From positions 1 through 40,768 of the forward strand of contig CANKUB010000031.1 in the NCBI GenBank assembly GCA_947486575.1: a stretch of 40,768 bases of DNA. The letters are read 5' to 3'. The stretch is from Betaproteobacteria bacterium. Lineage in GTDB: Bacteria; Pseudomonadota; Gammaproteobacteria; Burkholderiales; SG8-41. The position numbers and the translations under genes are program-made. Positions 39,028-40,768 of this stretch are shown piece by piece. Under the pieces are notes generated by a model that worked only from the letters and a program-made list of their open reading frames with translations, was not told the origin of the DNA and searched no databases. The first letter of the stretch is position 1, and the number at the start of each line of letters is the position of its first letter.

Positions 39028-39987
39028 ATGAAACTGCTGCGTTATTTATTGATGACACTGTTGCTGGCTGCGATTACTGCCAGTGCGGCCTACCCTGATC
39101 GCCCCATTCGACTTGTCGTCCCGGTCGCACCCGGCGGCGCGGTCGATGTGGTCGGGCGCATCATGGCGCAGAAACTCGGCGCTGTGCTTGGACAAAACCT
39201 GGTAGTGGATAATCGTCCCGGCGCGAATTACATCATCGGCACGGAAGTTGTGTCCAAGGCGCAGGGTGATGGCTACACGCTGCTGACCACGGCGGGCGGC
39301 CACACCATCAACCCGGTGGTGTACAAAAAGCTGCCTTACGATACCTTCCGCGACTTCACGCCGGTGAGCCACATCTGCAATTCCAGTGGTCTGGTGATCG
39401 TGGTGCATCCGTCCGTGCCAATCACCACACTGCAACAACTGATCGATTTCGCCAAAACCAACCCCGGCAAAATGATTTACGTTTCTGCAGGCTGGGGCAA
39501 CTCCACGCACATCGCAGGCGAACAGTTTCAGGCGATGGCGGGCGTCAAGCTCACACACGTGCCTTATCGCAGTGCTGGCCCGGCGATCTCCGATTTGATT
39601 GGCGGCCAGGTGCCGCTGATGTTCGGCCCCAGCCCAGTGGTGGTGCCGCTGGTGCAGGCGGGGCGCCTGCGCCCACTGGCATTTACTGGCCTGAAGCGCA
39701 CGCCGCAATTGCCCAGTGTGCCCACCGTGGATGAATCCGGGCTCAAAGGATATGAATCTACCGGCTGGTATGGGCTCTATGGCCCGCGCGGTATGCCGCG
39801 CCCCATCGTTGACAAACTCTATGCAGCGGTGCGGCAGATGGTGCAATCGCAGGAGGTGCTGGATCGTTTTACGTCGCTCAACCTCACGGCAGTGGGCAGC
39901 ACGCCGGAAGAATTTGCGAAATTTCTGAAGGAAGATTACGAGCGCTATGTGATGGTTGCCAAGGCGGCGAATATTCAGCCGCAGTGA
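39028..39987 (+). CDS. Bug/TctC-family periplasmic solute-binding protein (Bug12)
   Basis: 319 residues; GGAGG 5 nt before the ATG. A short signal peptide (LLRYLLMTLLLAAITASA) is cleaved near residue 20. Motifs: YPDRPIRLVVPVAPGGAVDV, LVVDNRPGANYIIGTE, GDGYTLLTTAGGHTINP, LTHVPYRSAGPAISDLIGG and LKGYESTGWYGLYGPRGMP. The PDG motif is QGDG and HVPYKG is HVPYRS, small changes in the ligand loops. It is the last island gene and ends 73 bp from the convergent tsaD, forming the right boundary. Confidence 0.93.
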   Translation: MKLLRYLLMTLLLAAITASAAYPDRPIRLVVPVAPGGAVDVVGRIMAQKLGAVLGQNLVVDNRPGANYIIGTEVVSKAQGDGYTLLTTAGGHTINPVVYKKLPYDTFRDFTPVSHICNSSGLVIVVHPSVPITTLQQLIDFAKTNPGKMIYVSAGWGNSTHIAGEQFQAMAGVKLTHVPYRSAGPAISDLIGGQVPLMFGPSPVVVPLVQAGRLRPLAFTGLKRTPQLPSVPTVDESGLKGYESTGWYGLYGPRGMPRPIVDKLYAAVRQMVQSQEVLDRFTSLNLTAVGSTPEEFAKFLKEDYERYVMVAKAANIQPQ

Positions 39988-40060
39988 GCAACAAAACAGC
40001 AAAGAAGCGCGCGCTATTCCTGTATGAGGATATCGCGGCCTGCACCTGTTGAGCGATTGT

Positions 40061-40768
40061 TCAGGCTGGCCGCAATTCCTCCAAATCCCACCGTGGCCTT
40101 ACGGTAAAGCCGTACGAGGTCCCGGCCTGAGTGGTTGCCTCCGCAACCAATCGCAACCCACCCGCCAGCGCTATCATCGCGCCGTTGTCGGTACACAATT
40201 CAAGCGGTGGGTAAAATACGCGGCAGCCCTGCGCTTCGGCGCGTGCAGTCAGCTGCGTGCGCAGTGCGTGATTCGCCCCCACGCCACCCGCTACAACTAA
40301 TTGATTTAATGAGGTATTTTTGAGAGCCGTTAAGGCTTTGGCAACCAGCACGTCTACTGCCGCCGCCTGAAATTCTGCCGCGATATCAGCTTTATCGGTA
40401 TCACTCAGCATTTTGCCGCGTACTGCGGTTAGCACCGCTGTTTTCAGTCCACTGAAGCTGAAATTGAGATCGCCACTGTAAATCATGGGGCGTGGCAGTT
40501 TAAGTTTGCCGGGCGTACCCTGCGCGGCCAGGCGCGCGATTTCCGGGCCGCCGGGGTAACCCAGACCCAACAGTTTGGCGGTTTTATCGAAGGCTTCACC
40601 GGCGGCATCGTCCACCGTTTCGCCAAGAAATTGATAATCGCCCACGCCGCCAACGCGCATCAGTTGCGTGTGGCCGCCGGAGACGAGCAATGCGACAAAC
40701 GGAAATGTTGGCGCAGGGTCGGCCAGCAGTGGTGAGAGTAGATGCCCCTCAAGGTGATGAATGCCGAG
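40061..40768 (-). CDS. tsaD: tRNA N6-adenosine threonylcarbamoyltransferase TsaD, C-terminal part (runs off window)
   Basis: 235 codons in one frame from the window edge to a stop at 40061. The visible part begins at HHLEGH, the metal-binding HxxxH region, and continues [67 protein letters not shown] and [13 protein letters not shown]. TsaD, with TsaB, TsaE and TsaC, makes the essential t6A37 modification of ANN-decoding tRNAs. About 110 N-terminal residues lie beyond the window. In betaproteobacteria this gene normally sits close to rpsU on the same strand; here they are 36 kb apart. Confidence 0.97.
   Translation of the reverse strand, partial: LGIHHLEGHLLSPLLADPAPTFPFVALLVSGGHTQLMRVGGVGDYQFLGETVDDAAGEAFDKTAKLLGLGYPGGPEIARLAAQGTPGKLKLPRPMIYSGDLNFSFSGLKTAVLTAVRGKMLSDTDKADIAAEFQAAAVDVLVAKALTALKNTSLNQLVVAGGVGANHALRTQLTARAEAQGCRVFYPPLELCTDNGAMIALAGGLRLVAEATTQAGTSYGFTVRPRWDLEELRPA

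Noticed and set aside
39046-40002. A 318-codon minus-strand open frame
   Set aside because: It is the antisense shadow of Bug12; His/Arg-rich and without any recognisable domain.
40020-40075. GCGGCC...GGCCGC complementarity near the tsaD end as a terminator
   Set aside because: Pairing is broken beyond six bases, the loop is long and one arm lies inside tsaD.
1-40768. CRISPR arrays, tRNA or rRNA genes, IS elements, prophage
   Set aside because: No regularly spaced repeats, cloverleaf-like sequences, transposase or integrase motifs or phage structural genes were seen on either strand.

Overview
The window looks like chromosome of a betaproteobacterium, most likely Burkholderiales. It is moderately GC-rich (impression, not computed). 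It has the rpsU-yqeY-dnaG-rpoD macromolecular synthesis operon with a Lys/Ala-rich RpoD N-terminus, and a great many TctC/Bug-type periplasmic binding proteins, an expansion typical of Bordetella, Cupriavidus and relatives. No rRNA, tRNA, CRISPR array, integrase, transposase or phage gene was seen.

Layout. (1) 1-3.7 kb, minus strand: rpsU, yqeY, dnaG and the 5' part of rpoD, driven by a clear sigma-70 promoter at 3694-3722. (2) 4.1-40 kb: an accessory catabolic and transport region. (3) 40.06 kb to the window end: the 3' part of tsaD, minus strand. TsaD and rpsU are usually close neighbours in betaproteobacteria, so the roughly 36 kb between them reads as one inserted or progressively grown metabolic island.

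The island is a series of small units, almost every one holding a Bug/TctC binding protein. These are: an old-yellow-enzyme reductase; class II aldolase + two Bug (minus); mandelate-racemase-type enolase + two Bug + two-domain VOC protein + MFS; a vapBC toxin-antitoxin pair; a DHDPS/NAL-family aldolase; Bug + two cytoplasmic ModA-like binding-fold proteins + a DenD-like dehydrogenase; a Bug pseudogene; MFS + 53-residue acidic ORF + Bug + class III CoA-transferase; a small membrane protein; three more Bug; a TauD-type dioxygenase; crotonase + FKBP; and a long plus-strand run of CoxG-like protein, ThDP enzyme, aminotransferase, Bug, two DUF1080 lipoproteins, alpha/beta hydrolase, second ThDP enzyme and Bug. 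In total there are 12 Bug/TctC genes, one broken by an in-frame stop. No TctA/TctB membrane partner and no catabolic transcription regulator is present. The enzymes suggest uptake and breakdown of hydroxy, keto or sugar acids through CoA and ThDP chemistry, but no single pathway can be assembled.

The most unusual signal is a short AT-rich motif, consensus AAAACAAATACTTAC, found about 12 times in both orientations. Copies lie mostly between genes, but they also form the first codons of two Bug genes (with TTG starts) and sit inside the DenD-like gene.
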